In this document: piece by piece, positions 45,883-56,764 of the stretch
Position numbering within the stretch: the stretch's first letter is position 1
Layout: every line of letters begins with the position of its first letter
Assembly (NCBI GenBank): GCA_035610365.1
Contig: CM069436.1
Coordinates: 63,007,505-63,071,504 of the forward strand
Source: Aquatica leii
Lineage: Eukaryota > Arthropoda > Insecta > Coleoptera > Lampyridae
Reading direction: 5' to 3'
DNA: 64,000 nt
Translations under genes and position numbers: made by a program
The notes under the pieces: model-generated
What the model was told of the DNA's origin: nothing
The model's input: the letters and a program-made list of their open reading frames with translations, nothing else
Database searches by the model: none

Positions 45883-48130
45883 TTGGTAAGCGATTGTTTT
45901 AAGCTACTTTTTCTACTAATTGTGAATGTTTTAGCTCAAAAGGTTTTCGTTGATATTTTGAAAATTATCAAACGTCACCATATTCAATTTTTGTTGAAAA
46001 AATTTGATCTGGCCACTTGGGTTGCATTTGAGCACTATTTGGAGCAATGGAGAGATTCTATTGGAATGCTTTTAAGTCCATGGTTGTGTAGTAATCATTC
46101 ATCTCCAACGTCTTCGGTAGGATCAATCAGCAGACCTCAGACACCAGAACGTGAGAATCAGTTCTCGCCATACAAAAGATTTACACAATCTCTATCTTTA
46201 AATGATAATGAACCTTCTACCAACATTCAATTAAGCACGATATTAGAGTTATCTACTAGAGGAAGCATGTTAGTGGAAACTTACAACAAGTTTGGAAAAT
46301 TTGATGAAGAACAAAGAAATTCGTTAATAACGTTAATTGCAAAATTCTTTGAAGATAAATCTTTGAAAATGTCGTTAGCTGCAAGCTACAAAATTGAAAG
46401 GGAAATATTAAAACGATTTCCATCCGAAAAACTGGTTGGCTGAATTTTGTTGTACTATGGAAAAAACATTGTTTTTAGGAATACTATCGCACAAGTAAAA
46501 GGGGAAGACTCTATGCCAAGTATTGTAATATTACAGCATCATTTAAAAAAGGAGTTCTAAAACAAGTGGCAGAGGGCACCAAGAAAAAAACAGAAAGGAC
46601 AAAATCCAGACATGAAAAAGTTTTAGGTAAACATAAAAATAATCGCCAGCACTTACTTGAGAGTTCAACAAGTGCGAGAGATCATGCCAAATAATAAGTA
46701 GATATACTCGGGGACAGTGAAAAAGCCCATCCTCGAAGTAGTTTGATGATGATATTTAACTTTATTATCTAATTCCATTATCTACGTGCCCGTAATATAA
46801 TGAAAAATCTACGTGGCTATTACAATACGTTCTTGGTTATTGTTAACAATTAAAGGGTGTTCAAAATTTCTACGTTAGATGGTTAGGCGGTGGGCTTTTT
46901 TATTGTCCGCGGGTGTACTTGATAGTTTCAGTTTCTTCAAGATTTTTTTGTTACCAATAATTACTTAAAACTTTGTGTAGCTATAAAATTTTATTGCTGA
47001 TAAAAATTAATGAGAATGTTGACGTAAAAAAGCAGTTCGTCAGTTCTGGAAGATTCAATTTTGTAGATTATCGCAAACTAATAATCTAATTAACCTATAA
47101 TTCAATTATAATTTTTCGTGTAGCACCAGGGTATTAAGAAGTCGGATATTTTTTAATTTCCAGAACCAGAAGAGAATGCCGAAATGTGCATAAAAGCACT
47201 TAAATATGACAATTTGTCATCGGAGGAATTTGATGTTACCTGGAAGGCCTGCTGCCAATTTTGTTTGCAATTTATCAAGGACCATCCCAATACGGTAGAG
47301 ATTATGGAAAAATGGCAATTTTACAAAAACCCGTCTGGTTTTCGATTGGTAAGTGTACATATTACTTAGTTTTTCACAATTTGCTTTACCTACTATACTA
47401 TAATTGTTGGATCGTTCTAGAGTGACAAGGACTTCCAAGCATCGCTCCGTCGAGACGGACTCTTGACGAAATGGGAAAAGATCTTCAATAAACTATTACT
47501 TTTCCTTACAACAGAAAATCACATAAAACACCGAAATGTGAAGTCTACATGTACAACCTTTTAAAAAAATGGCGTTTTTGCTTTGTATGATCTTCAACTT
47601 TCACTCACTCAAAAAATAGCTGCAGAGATTTTGGAAGTGATAATACTAATCAAAGCTTGTTTTTTACAGATGGACGCAACGCAGCTCTGATTTGGGCCCT
47701 ACATGGCTACTTTGTGCCGACAAACAGAACCAGAAAGGATGCCCATGGCAAAAAATCAATTATAAAGTTCACTATAAAAGACTCCTAAGAATCAGTTATT
47801 TTTGTGGGTGGTAGCCTTCAGCAGGTCGAAGATCAAATCAATCATTTGAAGAGGACAAAACTTTTCCTGCAGCCGTCCATCTACTGCGTTGGTGACAGCA
47901 TCTTTGATATCAGGGACATTTTTATAAACTTCGATAATATAAGGTTTAAATTTACTAATATTATAAGATCTTTAGATATTTGTTTTAAAATTATTTATTT
48001 GTTTGATTTGCAGTTTCCTACGGAATCAGAAATGTTTTATAATTTTCTAGAAACATTCTTTTATAAATTTGAATGCTCGAATGTCCATTCAAAGGTCAAA
48101 GTATTATCAGAATACTTATGTTCTGAATAA
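45883..48130 (+). pseudogene. Second gene of the CACTA-like element (accessory, TnpA-like by position)
   Basis: A second plus-strand multi-exon gene. Exon 45883-46434 includes LKKFDLATWVAFEHYLEQWR and LSTILELSTRGSMLVETYNK..IAKFFEDKSLKM. A 44-bp intron (46435-46478, GT..AG) leads to EYYRTSKRGRLYAKYCNITA with SFKKGVLKQVAEG. Acceptor ATTTCCAG at 47162 opens EENAEMCIKALKYDNLSSEE..MEKWQFYKNPSGFRL, ending at a perfect donor GTAAGT (47349). The next exon (from 47422) has SDKDFQASLRRDGLLTKWEK. The last part, from about 47670, has GRNAALIWALHGYFVPTNRT, QPSIYCVGDSIFDIRDIFIN and IRSLDICFKIIYLFDLQFPT, ending at 48130. A nonsense codon (TAA for expected CAA) lies near 47787. I recognise the family as a frequent partner of the tnp2-like gene in arthropod and cnidarian genomes; its function is unknown. 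Confidence 0.68.
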
Positions 48131-48289
48131 ATTCTATCTTTTTAGTTTTGTATTTTTTTTAAATAAGCATCCTATCCAATTACTGCAAATATCTCGAAAT
48201 ACCAACCTTTTTAAAAGATGACAGTATTCAGTATTATCATCTCTAAAAATTTCTGTAGATATTTTGAAAACACCTTGTCTGTAGAGACC

Positions 48290-48725
48290 CTAATTTATCA
48301 TTATTACAATGTGTGGGTTCATTGAGGTAATGAATATATTCGGTAATTCAATGCGCACTATTCGTTGACACAATGAATTATTCATTGAATCAATGAATAA
48401 TTAATTCATCAGTTCAATGAACTACATTCATTGACACAATGAATGTATTCTTTGAAGCAATGACTGTACTCTTTGGCTCAATTAACGCCTGTTCATTGCG
48501 ACAATGAACGGTTTTCACTGAGCTAATGAAACTAGGTTTGAAATCAATGTTCCCATCCATCATCTCAGTGAAGTAGAAACATTAATGCAATGAACTACTG
48601 CTCTTTTGGATAATGAACGTCTTTTCATTGCGGCAATGTAAGCAATCCTAGGCTAATTTTTATTGTTAGTTTTCATCGGCCCAATAAACTTTTTCATTGT
48701 AGTTATGTACCTTTTTGGTTCGGTG
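48290..48725. repeat. Right subterminal repeat zone of the CACTA-like element
   Basis: At least fifteen ATTCATTG/CAATGAAT-type words in about 430 bp, in both orientations, ending at the right TIR. Mirrors the left zone. Confidence 0.85.
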
Positions 48726-48727
48726 TA

Positions 48728-49760
48728 TGATTGCAAAGAAAGCTTGCGGATTGAAATCCAAAATTTTTTTTGTAGACCATTATGCCTACTACGCATATTT
48801 GCCTCATTGTCGTAACCTTGACCTCGCAAATCGTTGATATTTTTTTCTAATGCCGACAAAAGAAACTCTGTCAAGCTTTCACCCGACACATCATCTATAG
48901 GACAATATAATAAAAAATTTTCTTCGATATTAATTCCCGTGCTTTTTAAATTAACAAATCTTATACAAACTGAAATTTGTTCTTGGTGACTAGAGTCAGG
49001 AGTGCAGTCTAATAATATGGAATAATATTTTGGCCTTTTTAGTTAGTTCTAAAATTTTGGATTTGATATTTTCACCGATCAAGTTGATTCCTTCATTTTG
49101 TATTTTATTTTTATAACAGCTTACCAGTATTTAGTTTCTCTGTTTATTACATTTTGAATTTCAAAATCAATTATTTGATTTTTATTAAAACGGTTAAAAA
49201 GATCTAGCAATTTTAGAACATTTTCGATATGTAACTTGCTCTTTTCATGAATGTTTAAATGTTCACTTAAATGCTGCCACTTATTGTAACCAGATTCATC
49301 GCTGTCATTAAAAATTTTGCAACAGAAGCAGTAAAGTGAATTTTTTGTTTTGGAATATAATAACAAAAAACGCTCAATTTTTTCTTTGTTCGGTAAAATT
49401 TTAAAGAAGGAACTATTGGAAAACTTACGCCCCGATTCCGAAATATCTCTACGTTTTACTAATTCTTGAACATTATTAGTACGTAATTTCTTTCGCCATA
49501 GTGCAGCATCTTTTGAAAGTTGACTAATATTTTTCGTTCTGGTAATTTTTGAAGGTGTTGATTTCTCATTATCAGCGGAACTAACAGATGGTGATGGATT
49601 GCTTTCTAGAAGATCAGTTTCTTGTCTGCTGCTGATACTTGTTTCAAGTACAGGTTCAGAATATTGGAATTCAGTTGTATTATTGTTGTTATTAATATTT
49701 GGCAAAGTAAACTCGGGTTTTGAAAAAAAAGCGTAATTTTGACAATTGACATCTTGTATA
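48728..49760 (-). pseudogene. hAT-2C transposase, N-terminal half (TTF-type zinc finger and DUF4371)
   Basis: A splice acceptor TTCTTTTCAG ends at 49761 and an open minus-strand frame follows (QDVNCQNYAFFSKPEF, then an Asn-rich linker). Next is a Ser/Thr-rich region, then LRTNNVQELVKRRDISESGR and FSNSSFFKILPNKEKIERFL, and the TTF-type finger YCFCCKIFND..W..L..HLNIHEKS. A frame break near 49125 leads into SSHQEQISVCIRFVNL and IDDVSGESLTEFLLSALEKN, ending with LRGQGYDNEANMRSRHNGLQ and LDFNPQAFFAI in shifted frame at about 48740. The expected PCNSHS motif is lost exactly at the insertion. An upstream intron is implied; the first exon was not found. Confidence 0.82.
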
Positions 49761-50742
49761 CTGAAAAGAAATTAATACGTAAGTAAACAAATTGACAAAT
49801 TATTCATGAAACATGAAAATGTTTCGACGTCTCAAACTCAAAATCGAAAGTATTTTCTCAACATTACTTATTTCAAGTTTTTTCAAAATTTATAAACTTT
49901 TATAAATAGTAATATTAGTGCTTATCAATTATTCTGTTTGAATTTACTTCAATTAACTATAACGTTTATGTAATCAAATATAAGTTTCAAAAGCATAATA
50001 TCTTTTACCTCATGCACCTTTTCACTTCGCTAAGTTAATTATCGATCGGGCATCAGGCAACAAATGAAATCGTGACCGATGCAGTGCTTAAATATATAAA
50101 GTTTCGTACATTGCAAGCTCAAACAAGAAAAAACGCTTGTTTGCTCGTTGGCTCGTAGCAAGCCAAACTTCAAGCTCAAACATGAATAAAATCAGATTTG
50201 TTTGAGTTCACACAATTCATGTTATCATGTTACGTATTCGATCGAATAATTGCTATTATCGCGTACTCTCATTTGGAAAATATATTATTTTCGAGAAGTA
50301 ATTTGGTTCTCTCGTCTCAAAGAGTATAAATAAAAGAATAAACAAATAAAAAACAATGTAATAGCTAGCAATTCCTTACTGTTTTTTTTTATCATTGTAA
50401 ATTTGGTTTTGACAATGTTGTTTGTTGCTTTATCTTTTTTTTTACTTTTGAGTTTTGAGGCTTTTCGGCGCCTTCGGCGCCTCGGCGCCGTCATGCACTA
50501 CACGACTTTGCCCTTATGTACGGCGCGGGACTGACTACGATTTTCTTTGTAGACATACTACGTATTTTGTATTCTGAAATTGAGATTTAGAAAACGTCAA
50601 ATTAATTTTTATGTAAAATTTATTTGAATTATTATACACTATTATTTATATAACTAATTTTAAAAACTAAAATGACAACAAATTAAGAAAATATAACTAA
50701 CTAATTAATAAAACAATAACTTACTAAATTAATTTATATAAC

Positions 50743-50772
50743 ACTAGCTGGTCCGACAGGCGTTGTCCTGTC
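50743..50772 (-). terminator. Helitron 3' hairpin and CTAGT end
   Basis: Stem GACAGG (50755-50760) pairs with CCTGTC (50767-50772) around loop CGTTGT; the terminus ACTAG (plus strand) lies at 50743-50747. This is the rolling-circle transposition terminator, not a transcription terminator. Confidence 0.8.
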
Positions 50773-50789
50773 TTATTTATGATTACTCA

Positions 50790-52930
50790 ATTAGAACTGG
50801 AATAAATAATTTAAAAAATTCAATAACATAATGTTGTATTGTAATACTTTTTGATACGCAACATTGTTAGTTTTGTTGTCTAGCGGGTAAATAAATAATG
50901 TTGATGATTTTTCGTCACGGGAACCGGCGACATACAAGTGATCATGTGAAAAACATGGACTTTTAAGATTGATGCCACAAACACTTAACGACTACCCTTG
51001 TGATTTATTTATCGACATTGCAAATGCAAGGCGCACTGAGTCGAATGGTATGTCGTTCGGAATCATAGGGATGCGTGAGATCAAAACCTCTTTGCCTTTG
51101 TACTTTCCTTTCAAAATTCTGACTGCGATGACATTGTTCATTAATTACTTGAACGCAAGCTGATTACCATTGCAAAAACGTAGCTGATTTATGTACCGCA
51201 ACATAATGATTACCGATCCGACTTTTAATTGCAGATTATAAGAATTCCTTAAAAGGTTGGATGTTGGAATTTCGTTAGTCTGCATATTCAACGGCACCTT
51301 GAGTCTTGAATGAGCTGTGCGACCGCCTTCAATAACGTAGTTCCGATACCTCATAAAGCAAGAACAAGTGCAATTTCATCTTGCAATCAAATCGTTGCTA
51401 GAATCAATAATATTAAAAACAGTTTACTAGTTCCACCGGAAACATCTGAAAAAAAAATTCAGCCAGTTCCATAGCTCACTACTTTCATGCATTGGGCGAT
51501 TGGGCGTTGTCATTTTTAATTGTATTAATCCTTTGTTGGTAAGTATTTGATATTGTAAGACGCATTTGATGCAATATATTTTCGTCCATATGATCTTTAT
51601 ATTTGTTCTATAAATCAATCGGTGTTGATGGAACGCATGTAGACAAAATTATAGAAAATAATGTTCGTATTTGTTTAGCATTTGAAGAAATCACAGCATC
51701 TTGTAATTATGTTGGGCCATGAACATTGACTAACAGCAAACGCAAATAAAAAGACTTGTTTTGGCTGTGATGAATTGCGCAAAGACGTCTTAGTGCATCG
51801 GTGGAAAATGCTTGTGGGTAACCTGAAACTGGCTGTCTTTCTTTCCGTCGTTGAAATTTCTTTGACGAATGATTCCAGGCATTTGGTATTTTGGAGTAAA
51901 GCAGCGTTCGGGCAAAGTTATCAAACTGGCACATTTGAAAGAAGCTGATGAATGTTGTCGATGGCGGTGTGTCAGCTTGTTGTAATACGTTCTCCGTTAT
52001 AAAATACACTCTTTGGCTATTTGAATGAAAAAATACGCCATTTCGCTTTGTTACTGTTAACATAGTGGCTTATTTGAAATTAAGTGATTTCATCGTTGGA
52101 ATTTTCGGCAGCAACTCCGAACCCAGCCATCTCACTACTTTTGCTCACGTACTTGAAAATGTATTTAATAAATTTTACAGAATATCAAAGTTCCACATTT
52201 ATGTGGGCTTTAAATTTTTTATAGACTAACGGCAAAAACGGAACAACCCAACGTATATCAACTACAATGTCTTGTTGACTTACTTTGACTATTGTTGACC
52301 TTCCATTGTCATCAGTGGATCGGCGGCGATAAAGTGAACAAACATTATTTCCAGTAATAGTTCCTGCTATATTTTTCTTGGATAGGGTTTTGAACATTTT
52401 CCGTCAACCATACATAGAGAACTAGGATTTAATATTCCACAAGGACCAGGGATTATATTTTTTGTTATAACTTCATATAACAGTGAACTTTTTTTTATTA
52501 TCTGGAATTTTTGCTGATATCACATCATCGATCATCATCCTTTCAACCAACCAAATGAGAATATTTGTATGTATGTGGAAATCCACGTTTTTGCCACTCT
52601 ACTGAATACATTCAACAGCGCATCTCGTCGAACTCGCGATGCTTAACAATAAAATCCATGAATAATTTTAATTTTTTTTTTCACCTTTGCGGGGATGTGG
52701 CAATCACTGGGTGAAAATAATTATTATCGAATTTTTCTGTGTATCGCACGTGAACCTGATAAACAAACCTGGTGTGCCATAATGACGTACATACAACATG
52801 GCATCTTGAGCGTATTCATGCATATGTCGAGGATTTCCGACGTACATTAGTAATGAAAAACAAATTGCCATAGTTTTATCCCATTCGGGTGTTAAATTGA
52901 TTAATAAATCTGAGGCTAAACGCCATCTTG
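50790..52930 (-). pseudogene. Helitron Rep/helicase polyprotein, fragmented
   Basis: Minus strand, N to C: Helitron-like N domain LINLTPEW and MYVGNPRHMHEYAQDAM (52910-52800); GTPGLFIRFTCD (about 52770); NIAGTITGNNVCSLYRRRST and DIRWVVPFLPLVYKKFKAHI with NVEL (52370-52190); SIKYIF; then TPPSTTFISFFQMCQFDNFA, KKFQRRKERQPVSGYPQAFS and SFYLRLLLVNVHGPT (51960-51710). The helicase C-terminus in several frames: GSVIIMLRYINQLRFCNGNQ (51220-51160), LISRIPMIPNDIPF, VRLAFAMSINKSQ and SPCFSHDHLYVAGSRDEKSS (51000-50900). The ATP-binding helicase motifs between about 51700 and 51250 are mostly deleted. Many stops. Confidence 0.82.
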
Positions 52931-53250
52931 TAGGAACGGAGCTACGTATGAGTTAATCCACATGTAGGAAACTATGAAGTTGTTAGTTAGATAGTAAATA
53001 TTACAACCGCGAATTTCAAAAAATGTATTTGAATTATACGCGGCATAATATTTCTAACTACTACGCAAGTGCAAAAATTTCAAATACATTTTTTTCGCGG
53101 TTGTATTGTTTACTATCTAACTAACAACTTTATAGTTTCCTACATGTGTATTAACTCGTACGTAGCTCCGTTCCTACGAGATGGCGTTTATCCTCAGATT
53201 TATTAATCAATTTAACACCCGAATGGGATAAAATTATGGCAATTTGTTTT
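52857..53250. repeat. Inverted duplication of the Helitron Rep N-terminal region
   Basis: Left arm 52857-53035 and right arm about 53072-53250 are inverse copies (AAAACAAATTGCCATA.., CCTACATG and CGTAGCTCCGTTCCTA in both), differing at roughly one base in fifteen, with a spacer near 40 bp. Both arms carry the coding words for LINLTPEW. A snap-back replication error or a head-to-head insertion would explain it. Confidence 0.85.
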
Positions 53251-53829
53251 ATACTTATATGCCACGCATAGTGTTCGTTTTAAATCAGATAAATAGGAGT
53301 AATGGAGGTCGCTACGATCAAGCAAGATGTGTCGGTTTTACTAAGTTATATTACTGTTTTGTCAATTTGTCCCCTTTAATGATTGACAGATTTAAACAAG
53401 GTTTGTATTTGGTTATATTTAATTGTTTTGGCGCCGTTTTAGTTTAGTGTAGGATTAGCATACGGAGACTTGCGATCCGTTTGCCAATACAATCGAGCTA
53501 GTCGCCAGCAATACAACTTGTCAATATTAACGTAAAACTATTTTTGAGAAATTTTGAGATTTTGGGGGTTTTGTGTTCTCGTGGATTTTTAAAACTTGCA
53601 TCACTCGGATTTAAAAATACTCATCGTGGAAAAAAACAACCCAATTTATACAAGAATTTGTTAAATAAGTAACTATTTTTGTATAGGTAGTTTTTTTATG
53701 TGAAAGAAACGTCAACAGTAATTTATTAGACCTCTAAAATGTTATAAAGGACTTATGGTTACATTTACATACATTATAATCTTATAAAAACAATCTATTT
53801 GCACAGTGTGGCTACCCTGTTGAAACTTC
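53251..53829. other. No gene recognised
   Basis: Short spacer between the Helitron palindrome and the large palindromic element; contains only chance frames. Confidence 0.4.
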
Positions 53830-54406
53830 CGATAAAACTTCAAAACATTTTGGTAGCTACCTACATAATGTCGTATTGATAACTAAAAACATCCACATTG
53901 CCTACAAGCATTTTAAAAAATGTAACCAACCTTAAGCCTGACCTCACGAGCCGCCACTAGTTATAGTGTCTAGGTGTTGCAATACTAGTGCAAATCATTC
54001 CTTTATACATTTAGAAAATATATATATTTAAGAGTATTTATAAGCAAAAGCACTCAATCACCGTTATCGACATATCTGTAATTGTATTGTTAGCAACTTA
54101 CTTTTATCGCAATATTTCTTATATTTAAACAAATTTTGCAGTAAAGATTGTTGTAGCATATTAGATCTATTGGGGTAATTAACTTTTATTTATTAAACGT
54201 AAATTTTACATTATAAAATATTAAGACGGTTTTTAGTCTAAAAAAATAGTCTTGAAACCTAGACTTCTTCCACTGTGATTTTCATATTCTTAGTTCGTAA
54301 AGCTCCATTTCTAAGAATAGCGCCCATTAATTATAAATTATCTTTAAACTTTTATTAATATATCTTATTTTTTTGTAACTCACATCTACATGTTATTCTG
54401 TTGCAG

Positions 54407-54524
54407 TTTCTAAGTAAAACGTTCACATGCCAACATCGAATTTGTCTGAAGAACTTGAGGATGTTATTAACGATTTAGACTTTGGCATGAACAGATTTCT
54501 TTTACTTACTGGCTCCAAAACCTT
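54407..54524 (+). other. Exon-like segment with splice acceptor and donor
   Basis: Acceptor TTCTGTTGCAG ends at 54406, donor GTAAGT starts at 54525, and an ATG at 54427 keeps the frame open (SNLSEELEDVINDLDFGM, then NRFLLLTGSKTL) to the donor. The inverse copy in the right arm (about 59940-60010) has TAG in the equivalent place. No continuing exon was identified and the peptide matches nothing I know. Confidence 0.3.
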
Positions 54525-56764
54525 GTAAGTAATTAATATTATATATAACCAGTTTATTCACATTAAGTTTTACTTGAAATTAAAGTAGAAACTAAAATTG
54601 CTTGTATTTAAAGCACTTAAATTATACTCACCATTATTGTAAATAGAGATAAATAGCTAAAAATCAAAAATTAAATAATAGTAACACTTACAACTTGTAA
54701 TATAAATGCAAAAAAATTGACAAAATAAATACAAAGTTTTGACATATAATTTTTTAACTGTGTTTTTAGGAATTACCAACACAAATATAAGTTTTTTTTT
54801 GTTCGTTTTTCTTGTAAAAACTTTAATTTCTATTTTGCTTTTTATTGATTATTTGGAAGGAATGTGCATTGCCAACTTTTATCTTACAATTTTTTTTTCG
54901 TTATACAATACGATACTATTTCAGTTGATTTTTTATCTTAATTTTTTTCCAGTTTTTGTTTAGGTTTTTTAGGACTTTTATGTTGTTTACCATTATGATG
55001 TTGTTGTCAATTACAAATTTATTCATTATTTATTATAATTTATATATCAGTGTAACAGTAGATTTAAATAAACAGTGTTTGCGTTAAGATTACGACACGC
55101 TCGTAAAACCACTGAATATGCACTTATATATTTATTTATTATTATATTCTTTTCTTTTTTAAGACTCACTAATGTCGATTTCTTGAGTTGAGTTTATTTT
55201 TTATACTTATCTTTGACTAAACTATTATGTTGATTTCGAGAATGTTTCAATATTCATTCCTTTCTCTGCCTAGTTTATCTTGTTGAATATGCCTTCCATT
55301 GTTAATTCGAAAAATTTTGGCGAAAGTATATCTTCTTGTTTCATTTTTCTAGGTGAGACCCTGTAGGTACGACACTGGTGAACAGTAAATGGCTTTAAAT
55401 AGAGGCCAATTAGCTAAAGCAAACTGCAACATTACAACAGATATAGCTAAAATACAAGGCATATTTAGGATTCCAACCGTGTCACAGAAACTTAAGGCGC
55501 CAATGTTTTATTTCATTTTGTAAAAGGTGATTAAGATAATTTATTAGCGAATCCGGAGGTTAGAATGTTAAATTGCTTCCGGAACATTAAAATCTTCTTT
55601 CATATGCATAGACGCTAAACATAATTACTAATTGGGCATGATTACTTTTTATATTGTAGATTAATTTTTTAAAGCATCCATTAAAAAACAAGCATTGTAA
55701 TCATATAACATACTTATTGAATGTTGTCGCTTGAAATGTAAACAATCATCAATCAGCATATGCAATTTTCAATAAAATTGTGCAACACACCGCCAACTAA
55801 TTTTTTTTTCTAGATTTCTTAATATCAATAAAGGAAAACAATTATATGAGCGAAATCCTTAAAATTATTTAGAGCAACTGCGTAAGAAAAAAATTGCAAA
55901 TAGTCCTTTCCGTTCGTAATCTAAACGTAGTTATAAACCCACAGATACTATTTCTGATCAAAGGAAAGGAAATGTTATTTGAAACTGTAACACCATCAAA
56001 ATTGACTAATAATTCAAACCGCGGAAATCTCTAATCGTTTTTTTAATGTCTTTTTCGTTCTTTTGGCCGTTTGATAGACTATTTTTAAATAAAATTTAAT
56101 TGCTTCTCAATTCAAAATTTATTTGTTACATTCAGTATAAAATAATAACGTGATGTGTATTGATGCTAGTAGGTTGTAAATTAAAATGTTAATGAATTTA
56201 GTTTTCACTATTAAATCATTTTATTTTCTGTTAGTTAAAACTACATTTACCTTATATAAGCTTTTTTTCCGAATGTAATCGGCTTAGAAATGACGCACCA
56301 ATGTAAAAAACCTCAATTAGCCAAACGCGAAAAACGCGTTGGTTGTGAGAAAGGACTTCTCAAGTATCCTAGATCTATTTCTAGTAATAATTTATTATAT
56401 CATTAAGATTTTAAAATATAATAATGCATAATGCAAGACATTGACTTATATAGCAAAATGTTACGTCTCTGTTTTCTTCTAATTTAGATAAGACTTTCAT
56501 TCTACCTTGTGGTATTATACATAAACGTGATCTACTGGTATGGTTTTTGCCATAAATGGTAATTAGGTTAAAATGTTTAAACAATAATTTGTTTATTCTT
56601 GCGTGGAACTTTATGCATACATAAGTGGAGACTATTCAGATTTTGGTATTTGAAAATGTGAACATGGTTATTTAAAAATATATATATGTGCAGATATTGC
56701 AGCAATTGTTTTATTTTAACTAAAAGCGGTTATGTTGTTTAAATACTATACAATCACTGAGTTC

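Larger units (their letters stand above)
38536..48725 (+). mobile_element. 10.2-kb CACTA/EnSpm-like DNA transposon (two genes), inserted in hAT-2C
   Basis: TIRs are CACTGAACGAAAAG (38536) and, inverted, CACCGAACCAAAAAG (48725), preceded on both sides by TA. Inside both ends lie dozens of TTCATTG/CAATGAA words (subterminal repeats), a CACTA hallmark. Two plus-strand genes follow: a Transposase_21 (tnp2)-like gene with C2H2 finger (42759-45183) and a second gene (45883-48130). Canonical CACTA elements make 3-bp duplications; here only the 2-bp TA is shared (GTA versus TAT). It contains an inserted TIR element at 40255-42461. Confidence 0.78.
36996..50533 (-). mobile_element. hAT-2 copy C, full-length hAT split by a CACTA-like element
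   Basis: Left end CAGGCCCGCGC (36996), right end inverted CAGTCCCGCGC (50533). The 8-bp flanks are identical: ACTACGAT at 36988-36995 and 50534-50541. The two halves, 13.5 kb apart, are therefore one insertion. Subtracting the 10.2-kb nested element leaves about 3.35 kb, a normal autonomous hAT size. Its transposase spans the nested element: C-terminal half at 37431-38530, N-terminal half at 48728-49760. Confidence 0.9.
50743..52950 (-). mobile_element. Helitron, 3' half with intact-looking 3' terminus
   Basis: The minus-strand 3' end is a 6-bp hairpin (GACAGG-ACAACG-CCTGTC) followed after eight bases by AGCTAGT, i.e. a CTRRT terminus at 50743. Rep/helicase coding sequence reads into it. The base after CTAGT is G rather than the usual T. 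The 5' end is not visible because the element is reorganised by an inverted duplication at 52857-53250. Rolling-circle transposons of this type need Rep and helicase, both broken here. Confidence 0.85.

Noticed and set aside
38533..48728. Canonical 3-bp CACTA target duplication
   Set aside because: Flanks are GTA and TAT; only TA is shared. I report the 2-bp match and do not claim a 3-bp duplication.
54739..54963. Hydrophobic 74-codon ORF
   Set aside because: T-rich low-complexity sequence; no start context, motif or conservation with the opposite arm.
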